From: Acidimicrobiaceae bacterium
GTDB taxonomy: Bacteria > Actinomycetota > Acidimicrobiia > Acidimicrobiales > Poriferisodalaceae
Direction: 5' to 3'
Assembly (NCBI GenBank): GCA_905182565.1
Contig: CAJJCB010000026.1
Coordinates: 464,589-528,588, forward strand
DNA: 64,000 nucleotides
The notes beneath the pieces were generated by a model. That model saw only the letters and a list, made by a program, of their open reading frames with translations, made no database searches and was not told the origin of the DNA. Of this stretch, positions 1 through 8,118 are shown in pieces. Position numbers and translations under genes: made by a program. The stretch's first letter is position 1. Each line of letters starts with the position of its first letter.

Positions 1-230
1 CGAGCTCGACCCTTATTGGCTTCGAAATGCTTTAAGGCATATTTCGACAATTGGTCGGTACCTGCATGTCGCCCTCCGAGAGGCGCACTAGCTGGTAGTC
101 CTAAACATTCGAATACGCCATCCGTGGTGAAGGTACTTACCCAACCAGCGATATCACCGAAGTCGATAGCAAAGTTGTATCGAGCTAGTAGTTGCCTAAT
201 ATCTTCATGGTCCTGAGCAGTTAGTGGCAT
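1..230 (-). CDS. SnoaL-like / NTF2-fold domain protein, 3' part cut by the window edge
   Basis: The reverse strand reads from an ATG at 230 without a stop to the window edge, giving 76 residues. The N-terminus has the pattern LTAQDHEDIRQLLARYNFAID followed by GWVSTFTTDGVFE. That is the usual start of SnoaL-like (NTF2-fold, SnoaL_4 type) proteins, which include small dehydratases, isomerases and ring-hydroxylating dioxygenase beta-like proteins. The C-terminal half lies outside the window, so no substrate can be named. It lies downstream of the GMC oxidoreductase and its 119-aa partner on the same strand, about 45 bp after the latter's stop, so it may be the third gene of that operon. Family assignment is fairly secure; function is open. 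Confidence 0.7.
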   Translation of the reverse strand, partial: MPLTAQDHEDIRQLLARYNFAIDFGDIAGWVSTFTTDGVFECLGLPASAPLGGRHAGTDQLSKYALKHFEANKGRA

Positions 231-275
231 GACCGAGAATCCTTCTTCGAGAAATAAGTCGTGAAGACTGTTTTA

Positions 276-635
276 TCAGTGAGAACCGAGCTCATGCAGG
301 TCTGCCGAAATTTCTCCGATGGTTTCTCTGAGAATATCTAGAAGCCGCACTCCCTCTGATCGCTTACGCCAATCGCGACGTTTGAGGCCATCAAGGCGCT
401 CGGTGATTGCAGACAGATGCGAGTTCGTTGCTTCCAATGGTCTCGATGCTGCCAGAGGGTCTCCTAGTGATGAGCAAAGAGAATGTAAACGGAACTGTAG
501 TTGTTGAAGAAGCGGTTGATTCACTTTGCTTACTGAACTTGGAATACGCGTGCTCAATGTAAGAAAAAAGTATTCAACGTCAGCCGGCGTCAGCGAACTG
601 AGGGATAGTCCAGAAATATGATCTAATCGGTTCAT
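276..635 (-). CDS. Hypothetical helical protein coupled to GMC oxidoreductase
   Basis: A 119-aa protein beginning MNRLDHISGLSL. I chose the ATG at 635 because it overlaps the upstream GMC stop as TGATG, a translational-coupling arrangement; the frame is open further upstream but only by running into the GMC gene. I do not recognise the family. The sequence is rich in Leu, Arg and Ser, has no transmembrane segment or cysteine cluster, and by eye looks mostly alpha-helical (SSVSKVNQPLLQQLQFRLHSL, then EATNSHLSAITERLDGL). The tight coupling suggests it works with, or is needed in stoichiometric amounts with, the oxidoreductase, perhaps as a small accessory subunit. That role is inference only. 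Confidence 0.6.
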   Translation of the reverse strand: MNRLDHISGLSLSSLTPADVEYFFLTLSTRIPSSVSKVNQPLLQQLQFRLHSLCSSLGDPLAASRPLEATNSHLSAITERLDGLKRRDWRKRSEGVRLLDILRETIGEISADLHELGSH

Positions 636-2350
636 CAGCTCAGTGACCCTGGCGCCCCAACGGGAACGATTGGAGAACGCGGGGCAATTCGGCTGAGCTT
701 GCGATACTGGTTGCCGATCTTTGGTCTTTGGTCGTGTTCGCCGCAATTAGGCCACAGCGAGATAGCTCTTTCAGCGAGAGCACAAATAGTGAGAGACGGG
801 TTGACCCCAAGGTTCGCGCTAATAGTCGAGGCATCTATAACGTGCAGCCCTGGGTGGCCGAACAGTCGGTGATAGGCATCGATAACCCCTGTCTGCGGAC
901 TATCTCCCATGACGCACCCACCCAATATGTGGGCAGTAACGGGTGTGTCGAGCAGTGCTTCGTTAATTCCCCCCATAGCATCTCCATCGATTAATTTAGC
1001 TGCGATTCGAGCGGCTTCGTTGGCTTCGGGTATGAAAGTAGGATTTGGTTCTCCGACACCTGATACCGAACGTAATTTAACTTTGCGTTTACGCCCCGAC
1101 CGCCATTTGAGTCTGATGCTGTTGTCACAGCTTTGCATTACGAGCAAAATGACGGAACGTTCAGACCAGCGATAGACCGACAAACTTTTCAAAAAGCGCA
1201 ATGGATGTCTGAGGACTGAGCATAAAAATTTTAACGGTCTGGGAAATCTGCCGCCGCCGTCTACCAGAATTGTCGCTATAAGTCCTAGAGCATTAGACCC
1301 TTTTGGATAGCGAACTCCCTCTATGTGGGTATTTGAATTGGGATGAATAGATGAGGAAATAGCTACCCCCACGGAATGATCTACATCAGCTTTTTTCGCA
1401 GTTGCTCCGACAATAGATTCAGAGTTTGTTCTAACTAAGTCGCCAAGGCGGTGAGATAAATTCGTTAACCTACCTTTGTTTTGCAATTCAGCTAAAAGTT
1501 TCACTGTCCCCAGAACTCCTGCTGAAAAAATAACTTGTTCTGCAGTAATTGTTATTTTTTTTTGCCTGGTCCATTTGCTGGGATCCTCAGCCACTAACTG
1601 AAACCCCCCACCTGGCTGCTCTATGAGATCTGTGACTAATTGGTTTGGAAAAACGTCGGCTCCGTTTGACTCTGCTAGATAAAGATAGTTTTTGTCCAAA
1701 CTGTTTTTCGCTTCGTGGCGACAGCCGATCATACAAGCGCCGCACTGGATACATCCGACTCGTTCTGGTCCTAAACCTCCGAAGTAAGGGTCTTCGGCTC
1801 TTACTCCAGGGGAACCAAACCAAACACCTACCTCAGTAGACGTGTAAGTCTCTGGTACACCCATTTCTTCGCTTATTCCTCGGAGGACTAAATCGTTAGG
1901 GTTATTGTCTGGCGCTTTGGCAGCGCCAAGCATTTTTTTTGCTTGCCGATAGTGCGGCTGTAATTCTTTTTTCCAATCACTGATTGCGGCCCATTGCTTA
2001 TCATCGAAAAATGTGTCTGGAGGTTCATAGAGAGTATTTGCATACACGAGAGATCCGCCGCCGACACCTGCGCCGGAGAGTATTAGAGCATCACTCAGCA
2101 GAGTCATTCTCTGGATTCCTCTAAGTCCTAGCTTGGGGGCGAAGATAAATTTTCGTAGGTTCCAATTGTTCTTTGGGTAATCAGAAGCTCCGAAGCGTTT
2201 CCCTGCTTCGATGATGGCGACTCTGTAACCTTTTTCGGATAAACGCATAGCGGAGACGCTGCCACCGAAACCACTGCCGATTATTGCTACGTCATAATCA
2301 AAAGAGGTATTGCTAGCGAATGATGAAGAGTCTGCTGGCCGCATAACCAC
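635..2350 (-). CDS. GMC-family FAD oxidoreductase (cholesterol-oxidase-like)
   Basis: A 571-aa flavoprotein. Near the N-terminus (about residues 18-35) is the FAD Rossmann motif VAIIGSGFGGSVSAMRL. GAGVGGGSLVYANTLYEPP follows around residue 95. A cysteine cluster CIQCGACMIGCRHEAKN at about 200-217 is typical of the long cholesterol-oxidase-like GMC subgroup. The C-terminal GMC_oxred_C part has HILGGCVMG and HVIDASTISANLGVNPS. Such enzymes oxidise alcohols of sterols or similar lipophilic substrates with O2 or another acceptor. The substrate here is unknown. It is the first gene of a leftward unit with the coupled 119-aa protein and perhaps the SnoaL-like gene, and is divergent from the quinone reductase across a 192-bp gap. 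The last ~40 residues, after the conserved domain, look unconserved. Confidence 0.88.
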   Translation of the reverse strand: MVMRPADSSSFASNTSFDYDVAIIGSGFGGSVSAMRLSEKGYRVAIIEAGKRFGASDYPKNNWNLRKFIFAPKLGLRGIQRMTLLSDALILSGAGVGGGSLVYANTLYEPPDTFFDDKQWAAISDWKKELQPHYRQAKKMLGAAKAPDNNPNDLVLRGISEEMGVPETYTSTEVGVWFGSPGVRAEDPYFGGLGPERVGCIQCGACMIGCRHEAKNSLDKNYLYLAESNGADVFPNQLVTDLIEQPGGGFQLVAEDPSKWTRQKKITITAEQVIFSAGVLGTVKLLAELQNKGRLTNLSHRLGDLVRTNSESIVGATAKKADVDHSVGVAISSSIHPNSNTHIEGVRYPKGSNALGLIATILVDGGGRFPRPLKFLCSVLRHPLRFLKSLSVYRWSERSVILLVMQSCDNSIRLKWRSGRKRKVKLRSVSGVGEPNPTFIPEANEAARIAAKLIDGDAMGGINEALLDTPVTAHILGGCVMGDSPQTGVIDAYHRLFGHPGLHVIDASTISANLGVNPSLTICALAERAISLWPNCGEHDQRPKIGNQYRKLSRIAPRSPIVPVGAPGSLS

Positions 2351-2542
2351 CGACCGTACAGCCCTGGTGAGATGAAAGAATAAAAATCTTCGAACGAAAT
2401 GTTTGTAGCTAGACCGTGGCTATTTGAGTGCACTTTACCTCATCATCATTAACGATAAAGATGAGCCCGTTGCATCCAAAGTTAAAAGACTCTGCTGAGT
2501 TGCTACTGTTGGGTGATTACTACGAAGTCCTGAGGAGAAATT

Positions 2543-3532
2543 GTGAAAGCATGGCGATTGAGTGAGCTTGGAGATCCGTGGGACGTTCTAAAACTTCAAG
2601 AGGTGGATTCTCCTGTCCCCGGAGATGGTGAAGCTCGTGTCAAAGTAGCTTCTTGCGATCTTAACTTTGCGGATATATTGCAGTGCCAAGGGACCTACCA
2701 GGTAAGAGTTGATCCGCCTTTCACTCCGGGTATGGCAGTGGCAGGCACCGTGCAAGCTGCGGGAAATGGCTGCGATCTAAAGATCGGTGATCGCGTTCTT
2801 GGAATGACTTCTTCGGGATGGGGTGGCTACGCCGAAGAAGCGTTAGTTCGAGGAAGCGACATGCGAATTGTGCCCGAGAACGTCTCTTTGGCTGCAGCAT
2901 CAGCAATGAACGTTATTTACGGAACTGGCTGGGTAGCGCTGCACCGTCGCGGTAATATGCAACCTGGTGAAACCGTGCTTGTGTTAGCTGCGGCAGGCGG
3001 AGTGGGATCTGCTGCAGTTCAAATGGCAAAAGTCCATGGCTGCAAAGTGATAGCTGCTGCTGGGGGACCCCAGAAAGTGCAGGTATGTCTGGACTTAGGC
3101 GCAGATGTTGCTATTGACTACAAGTCAGAAGACCTGTATGGAAAAGTAATGGAAGCCACTGATGGCAGAGGTTGTGATTTGATTTATGATCCGGTCGGCG
3201 GTGAATATTTTGATGTTGCCCGGCGACTTTTAGCCTGGGAAGGGCGCCTTCTGGTAGTGGGCTTCGCCAGTGGGACAATCCCATCTGCCCCGGCAAATCA
3301 CGCTCTGGTCAAAAATTATTCGATTGTTGGTGTACACATGGGTGGCTACCGACATCGGATGGATGCGGTTCTAGATAAGTGCTACGAGGAACTATGGGAG
3401 ATGGTTGCTTCGGGAACTCTCGATCCATTGGTGAGCCAAGAACTTCATCTTGAAGACTTAATGGATGGGCTTATTTCATTATCGAATCGCGGAACCACAG
3501 GACGCGTTCTTCTTCGCCCTGATCTGCGTTAG
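2543..3532 (+). CDS. Zinc-independent MDR family NADPH:quinone oxidoreductase
   Basis: A 329-aa medium-chain dehydrogenase/reductase. The N-terminal GroES-like domain is followed by a nucleotide-binding domain with VLAAAGGVGSAAVQMAK at about residues 150-166, the signature of the quinone oxidoreductase (QOR) branch. Catalytic-zinc ligands of alcohol dehydrogenases are not evident. It probably reduces quinones, enones or enoyl thioesters with NADPH. The start is GTG at 2543, chosen because GAGGAG sits at 2532-2537. It is divergent from the GMC oxidase and convergent with the glcD-like gene (22 bp between the stops), so it is probably monocistronic. Confidence 0.88.
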   Translation: MKAWRLSELGDPWDVLKLQEVDSPVPGDGEARVKVASCDLNFADILQCQGTYQVRVDPPFTPGMAVAGTVQAAGNGCDLKIGDRVLGMTSSGWGGYAEEALVRGSDMRIVPENVSLAAASAMNVIYGTGWVALHRRGNMQPGETVLVLAAAGGVGSAAVQMAKVHGCKVIAAAGGPQKVQVCLDLGADVAIDYKSEDLYGKVMEATDGRGCDLIYDPVGGEYFDVARRLLAWEGRLLVVGFASGTIPSAPANHALVKNYSIVGVHMGGYRHRMDAVLDKCYEELWEMVASGTLDPLVSQELHLEDLMDGLISLSNRGTTGRVLLRPDLR

Positions 3533-3554
3533 GTCAGATAAACAACTGGGTAAG

Positions 3555-4925
3555 TTACTTTAGTTTTTTGCCTGGATTGAATCGATGCAGGGGATCTAAC
3601 GATGATCTCACTGCCTCCATCATGGACAGTTGGATTGGGTCTAGCTCATCGCTTACGAACTCACGCTTTAGGGTCCCCACTCCATGCTCAGCAGCGATTG
3701 TTCCGCCCAAGCTGAGAGCAAGTCTCACTATTTCGGCGAAGGCCATCCGGACTCGAGAGACTTCGGCTTCATCGGTTCCATCGAACACAAGAAGTGGGTG
3801 CATATTGCCATCACCTGCATGCCCGACAGTGGGAAGCGAAACTTGGTGACGTTCTCCAATAGCAATTATTCCTGCCATCAATTCAGGCAGGTGCTGGCGA
3901 GGTACAGCTACATCCTCAGGGAGTATAGATTTATTTGTTTTTTCAAACGCTGGCCATACGCGCCGCCGCACTTCAATCAACATGTCGCCCTCGGCAGGGT
4001 CATCGACATGGGCGACAAAACTGGCCCCAGATGTTTCGCAGATGTCTGAAATAGCCTCTATCGATTCCGCAGACTTATCTCCAGCAGTTTGTATTAGCAA
4101 TAGGCAAGCAGCATCTAGGTCAAGATCCATTTTGTAAACTTTCTCGACTTGCTGAAGGCTTGCCCGGTCAATGATTTCCATAAGACTGGGCTCATGCCCT
4201 GACCGGAATATTTCACCGATAGCTGTGCCGGCATCAGGGAGCTCATCGAAATAAGCCACGGCTGTCGATGGTGGTGGAGGCAGTGGAACTAATTTTGCAG
4301 TGATTTCAGTAATGATGCCGAGAAGACCTTCGGACCCGACAAATAGACCAGTTAGATCTAGTCCGGTGGTGCTTTTAAGTGTTCGGCGCCCAGTTCGCAT
4401 AACTTCGCCCGAGGCGAGTACCACTTCAAGACCGATCACATAATCGCGCGTAACTCCGTATTTTACGCAGCATAGCCCGCCAGCATTAGTGGCTACATTA
4501 CCGCCGATACTGGACATTTCGAAAGAAGCTGGATCAGGGGGATAGAAGAGGCCATGCTCAGCGACTGCGGCTTTTAGTTCGGAGTTAATACAGCCGGGTT
4601 GCACTCGGACCATCCGGTTAGTTGTATCTATTTCAACGATCTTTGTCATTCTGTGTAGAGAAAGTATTAAACAGCCGTCGATCGCATTTGCTGCGCCGGT
4701 GAGACCAGTCCCTGCTCCTCTCGGGACTATCGGAACTTCCGCTGCGTTCGCCGCCATTACCGCAGATACCACTTCTTCAGTTGAGCGGGGCATGACTAAA
4801 ATTGCGGCTGTTCCTGCTCTCTCAAAAACTGCTCGGTCTTGTGAATAAGAACGAATAACTTCTGGATCTGCTTGGATACAATCTGGAGGCAGTCGTGCCT
4901 GTAGTTCTTTGAGGAGATTGTTCAT
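3555..4925 (-). CDS. glcD: FAD-linked oxidase, GlcD-like (glycolate/D-lactate dehydrogenase family)
   Basis: A 456-aa VAO/PCMH-type flavoprotein. The FAD-binding domain spans about residues 40-220, with VPIVPRGAGTGLTGAA and SSIGGNVATNAGG. The C-terminal FAD-oxidase cap ends in GHAGDGNMHPLL and EHGVGTLKREF, both classic for GlcD-type 2-hydroxyacid dehydrogenases that feed electrons to the respiratory chain. Glycolate, D-lactate or D-2-hydroxyglutarate are the usual substrates and cannot be separated by eye. It is the last of three leftward genes (acyl-CoA synthetase, asparaginase, this), beginning 15 bp after the asparaginase stop. No glcE or glcF partner lies next to it, so it may act as a single-subunit enzyme. 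The symbol refers to the family. Confidence 0.85.
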   Translation of the reverse strand: MNNLLKELQARLPPDCIQADPEVIRSYSQDRAVFERAGTAAILVMPRSTEEVVSAVMAANAAEVPIVPRGAGTGLTGAANAIDGCLILSLHRMTKIVEIDTTNRMVRVQPGCINSELKAAVAEHGLFYPPDPASFEMSSIGGNVATNAGGLCCVKYGVTRDYVIGLEVVLASGEVMRTGRRTLKSTTGLDLTGLFVGSEGLLGIITEITAKLVPLPPPPSTAVAYFDELPDAGTAIGEIFRSGHEPSLMEIIDRASLQQVEKVYKMDLDLDAACLLLIQTAGDKSAESIEAISDICETSGASFVAHVDDPAEGDMLIEVRRRVWPAFEKTNKSILPEDVAVPRQHLPELMAGIIAIGERHQVSLPTVGHAGDGNMHPLLVFDGTDEAEVSRVRMAFAEIVRLALSLGGTIAAEHGVGTLKREFVSDELDPIQLSMMEAVRSSLDPLHRFNPGKKLK

Positions 4926-4940
4926 ACTGGCTACAGCATG

Positions 4941-5897
4941 TCATGTATTTGGCGCTACTCGGATTTCTCCTACTTTTGTTCCAGCCCAATTTTGGAGCTC
5001 TGTCGGCGCTGCGTGTTCAATAGCGCCCAAATGGTCAAGTATCCAAGCGGCTGCAGCTTCAGATGCGCGTGAACTTCCATCACGTGTTTTCAAAGCAAAT
5101 GCGTGGCCGGACTCACTCTCAACTCCACAGAAAACTCCCTCGGCGCCGGTTTTGACTGCGGCTCGACCTGCGCTTTGCACCATAAGAGCGGTACAGGCGC
5201 GGTTAGTGCCTGCGATTAGGAAAGGCCGATCAATCATTGCTTGTAAGAGCTTTCTGCTAGATCCTCGGTTGTGCATTTGCGCCCAACCGGTGGCCAGCGC
5301 AGTTATAGGGATACTCCAGACGGGGATACCGCAACCGTCGATCGCTGGAGTTTCTTTCAGCAAACTCACGCGACAAAAGTCTTCGATAGCAGGAGTGATA
5401 TGCCTAGTTTGCAGTTCGTGACTAGGGTGTAGGTAATTTTTGGAGTCAAAGCCATGAAACCTAGATAGAGCTAGGAACCCTGTGTGTTTGCCCGAACAGT
5501 TGTTGTGTCGGGCATCTGGTTTGTGCCCTGACTTTTGAAGGAATGCAGAGCTCTGAGGATCTGAAGGGTAATGAGCTCCACATTCAAGGTCTGCTACTGA
5601 GCAGCCAATAGCTTCTAGCCAGTCTTGAACCACTCGTACGTGTTCGTGTTCTCCGTTGTGGCTCGAACACGCAATTGCCAATTGATCAGAACTTAAAGAA
5701 GTTCCATCAGCGACATCGGAAGTAACTAAGGGCGTGGCTTGAATAGGTTTTAAAGCTGACCGGGGAAGGACTTGGCGCTGTGGCTCACCCCATGATTTGA
5801 TCACATTGCCTGAAGAGTTCACTATGGCAGCGTCTACCAAGTGGGTGCTCTCCACGTGGTGTCCTCGTGTTACCTCTACTGTTATTGGTTGACTCAT
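4941..5897 (-). CDS. Asparaginase II family protein (AnsA-like)
   Basis: A 318-aa member of the asparaginase_II family (not the classic bacterial L-asparaginase fold). Visible family features are the N-terminal VEVTRGHHVESTHLVDAAIV, CSSHNGEHEHV at about residue 77, NNCSGKHTGFL at about 132-142, and GCGIPVWSIPITALATGWA. Expected reaction is hydrolysis of L-asparagine to aspartate and ammonia, probably in the cytoplasm since no signal peptide is seen. It lies between the acyl-CoA synthetase (56 bp upstream) and the glcD-like gene (15 bp downstream), all on the minus strand. No metabolic link among the three is obvious. Confidence 0.88.
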   Translation of the reverse strand: MSQPITVEVTRGHHVESTHLVDAAIVNSSGNVIKSWGEPQRQVLPRSALKPIQATPLVTSDVADGTSLSSDQLAIACSSHNGEHEHVRVVQDWLEAIGCSVADLECGAHYPSDPQSSAFLQKSGHKPDARHNNCSGKHTGFLALSRFHGFDSKNYLHPSHELQTRHITPAIEDFCRVSLLKETPAIDGCGIPVWSIPITALATGWAQMHNRGSSRKLLQAMIDRPFLIAGTNRACTALMVQSAGRAAVKTGAEGVFCGVESESGHAFALKTRDGSSRASEAAAAWILDHLGAIEHAAPTELQNWAGTKVGEIRVAPNT

Positions 5898-5953
5898 AAT
5901 AAATGTTTCGACAAGTTGTAATCGGCAGGTGAAATTCCTGCTCTCAAGGCTAT

Positions 5954-7612
5954 CTAATCTCTAGCTGGTAGATACCCGACCGCTTCTCGATCCCACGTAG
6001 ATTTTGTTACCCCGGCGTCGCGTATTGCTTGTTTTCTCACTTTGCCCGACGCAGTTTTATCTAGTTCTGAAACAAATTCAAGGTAGCGGGGGATTGTGTG
6101 TCTTGGCATGCGCGGAGTACACCAATCTAAGAAAGTGACTGGGTCGGGGTGCCGACCTGAGACTGCAACAACGGCCTTGATCTCATCTTCACCTCCAGCA
6201 CCCTCGACTTTTAAACCAATTACAGCTGATTCAGTAACGTCAGGGTGCTGATTAAGGGCCTGCTCAAGCTCATAACTCGAAATGTTTTCGCCTCTTCGGC
6301 GTATCCGGTCATTGATTCTATCTACAAAAAAGAGTCGTCCTTCAGAATCGATTCTGCCTGCATCTCCAGTGTGAAACCAAAGATTACGCCATGCTTCCAC
6401 CGTCTTATCCGGCATTTTGAAATAGCCAAGATTGAAAAAAAATGGTTCTTTCGGACGCACGAGTATCTCACCAATCGCGTCGACGGCGAGTTCTCTGTCA
6501 GTTTCCGGATCAGCGATGATGACTTTAAAAAAGTCTGAAAGAGGTGGGCCAGCGCAGCCAGCTATAACGGGATCATCAGGATCGCTGTAAGCCACCATGT
6601 TTACTTCTGTCATACCGAAACCCTGTCGGAGGGCAACTCCGAATCTTTCTTCCATTGCCTCTCCCCATTCTTCAGCAACCGGAATAGCCATGATTCGTGT
6701 CAACTTGTGTAGTTGATCTCGAGGAGAGGGGGAACTTCGAAAAATAAACTCAGGCATGACTCCCAGAGCATTCGTAACAGTGGCTTCTTGATCGATAACA
6801 GTGTCTAGCCAAGACTTCACGCTGAAACGCTTAGTCACGTACGCCGAGCAACCAGCTAGCAGCGAGGCATAAACTTGCATGAATAGTCCATTAGCGTGAA
6901 AAAGTGGCATACAGCAGAAGTAGCGATCTTCTTCTGTTAGCTCCATAGCAGCGACGGTGCCCAACGCAAAAAGATAACAGTGCCCCTGTGGCATCAACAC
7001 GCCTTTGGCCGGTCCTGTGGTCCCTGATGTGTACATAATTGTGCAAACATCTTGTGGGGTGGGAGAGACAATAGCGCTGCTGTTTATTGGGCTGTTGGTG
7101 AGTGTTTCAATATTGGTAGTTGGAATACCACGGTTGAGATTGCTGTTGAATTCTAATTTTTGTCCTTTGCCTACTAGCAAAATTTGTTTGATGCCAAGCG
7201 TTGGTAAGTCAATTTCATTAAACCGGTTGAGTAGATCCTCATCGACAGCGACTATTAGCGGTTCGCTGTTTTCTACCTGGTGTTGAAGAAATGAACCTTT
7301 TAGTTCTGTGTTGATTGGAACAAAAATTGCGAGTCGTTTATGGACTGCGATCATAAGGAGAATAAAATCTCGACTATTTGTCATTAGCCCAAGCAATCGA
7401 TCACCTGGCCCTAAACCTAATTCTTGAAGGCCGGAGGCTAACTGGTCAGTTAACTGATCAAGTGCTGCAAAAGTGAGAGTCTCACCATTCTCAAATGCGA
7501 GGAATTCTTTCTCTCCGTAGGATTTTGCCTGCATCTGAACAGCATCCACGAGGGTCCACTGTTCTATGGGAATATTGGGTCCAAGACTTTGTAGATCTGG
7601 GTGTCCTTTCAT
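5954..7612 (-). CDS. AMP-dependent acyl-CoA synthetase (CaiC/FadD-like)
   Basis: A 552-aa ANL-superfamily ligase that forms acyl-CoA from a carboxylic acid, ATP and CoA through an acyl-adenylate. The P-loop motif MYTSGTTGPAKGV is near residue 195, the adenylate-binding FGMTEVN is further on, WFHTGDAGRID carries the conserved Asp, and the C-terminal TASGKVRKQAIR carries the catalytic Lys. The overall pattern resembles carnitine/crotonobetaine-CoA ligases, but substrate cannot be read from sequence. It heads a leftward three-gene unit. Its start is only 32 bp from that of the divergent selenocysteine peroxiredoxin, and a minus-strand TAGTCT lies 9 nt before its ATG. Confidence 0.88.
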   Translation of the reverse strand: MKGHPDLQSLGPNIPIEQWTLVDAVQMQAKSYGEKEFLAFENGETLTFAALDQLTDQLASGLQELGLGPGDRLLGLMTNSRDFILLMIAVHKRLAIFVPINTELKGSFLQHQVENSEPLIVAVDEDLLNRFNEIDLPTLGIKQILLVGKGQKLEFNSNLNRGIPTTNIETLTNSPINSSAIVSPTPQDVCTIMYTSGTTGPAKGVLMPQGHCYLFALGTVAAMELTEEDRYFCCMPLFHANGLFMQVYASLLAGCSAYVTKRFSVKSWLDTVIDQEATVTNALGVMPEFIFRSSPSPRDQLHKLTRIMAIPVAEEWGEAMEERFGVALRQGFGMTEVNMVAYSDPDDPVIAGCAGPPLSDFFKVIIADPETDRELAVDAIGEILVRPKEPFFFNLGYFKMPDKTVEAWRNLWFHTGDAGRIDSEGRLFFVDRINDRIRRRGENISSYELEQALNQHPDVTESAVIGLKVEGAGGEDEIKAVVAVSGRHPDPVTFLDWCTPRMPRHTIPRYLEFVSELDKTASGKVRKQAIRDAGVTKSTWDREAVGYLPARD

Positions 7613-7631
7613 AAATATTGAAGACTAGACG

Positions 7632-7637
7632 TAGACT
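7632..7637 (+). promoter_or_regulatory. Probable -10 box for a leaderless peroxiredoxin mRNA
   Basis: TAGACT is followed by 7 nt and then the ATG at 7645. No Shine-Dalgarno sequence precedes that ATG. This spacing is what a leaderless transcript starting at the start codon would show. The same 15-bp neighbourhood holds a minus-strand TAGTCT (7622-7627) for the divergent acyl-CoA synthetase, so the two promoters would overlap. Confidence 0.4.
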
Positions 7638-7644
7638 GATGCTC

Positions 7645-8094
7645 ATGGAAATAGGACAGGTCGTTGAAAATTTTTCGGCTATTGATCAACGCGGTGAAAA
7701 AGTTGAGCTAAGTGACCTTTTAGAAGGTGGTCCAGTAGTTCTATTTTTTTACCCACGGGCGAGTTCACCTGGTTGAACTCGTGAAAGCCGCTATTTCCGT
7801 GATCTGGCGTCAGAGTTCGAACTCCTCGACTCGCAGCCGGTAGGAATTAGTGCTGATCAGTTTGATCGGCAAAAAGAATTTGATGACGCGAACGATCTCG
7901 GTTTCACTCTTCTAAGCGATGTGAAATCTAAGATTGCCAGATATTTTGGTGTTAAACGGGTGGGCCCTTTAGGCATCAAACGACAGACCTTTGTGATCGA
8001 TGTCGATAGAAAAATATTAGGTGTAATCGCTAGCGAAACTAACATGAAAATTCATGCTGATCGAGCGCTGCAAATTTTGCAAACCAAAGATTAG
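7645..8094 (+). CDS. Selenocysteine-containing PrxQ/Bcp-type peroxiredoxin (in-frame TGA = Sec44)
   Basis: A continuous 149-residue peroxiredoxin is read if the TGA at 7774-7776 is decoded as selenocysteine. The flanking residues are FFYPRASSPG-U-TRESRYFRD. Cys-type Bcp/PrxQ proteins have YPKANTPGCTKE there, so U replaces the peroxidatic Cys. Downstream sequence stays clearly peroxiredoxin (LLSDVKSKIARYFGV, then QTFVIDVDRKILGVI) to a TAG at 8092. The protein should reduce H2O2 and organic peroxides in the cytoplasm. It contains no cysteine at all, so it has no internal resolving residue and must be recycled by an external thiol. The convergent AhpD-like CxxC protein ends 25 bp away. Start is ATG 7645; an in-frame ATG at 7639 is the alternative. 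A standard caller would miss this gene. Confidence 0.9.
7780..7799 (+). promoter_or_regulatory. Candidate SECIS stem-loop of the peroxiredoxin
   Basis: Just after the Sec TGA (7774-7776), CG-t-GAAA can pair with TTTC-CG (7780-7786 with 7794-7799), leaving a 7-nt loop GCCGCTA. Bacterial SECIS elements lie directly 3' of the UGA within the coding sequence, so the position fits. The stem is short with one bulge, and the loop lacks a clear GU, so this is a weaker structure than that of the second selenoprotein. An alternative longer pairing is GAACTC (7775-7780) with GAGTTC near 7815. Confidence 0.35.
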
Positions 8095-8118
8095 TTTTGG
8101 TTTAGCTAGAGATAGTCG

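Noticed and set aside
16..216. Plus-strand 66-codon open frame at the left edge
   Set aside because: It is antisense to the clearly recognisable SnoaL-like gene on the minus strand.
7645..8094. Peroxiredoxin pseudogene with a nonsense mutation
   Set aside because: Only one TGA interrupts the frame and it is exactly at the catalytic residue, while the rest is intact and conserved.
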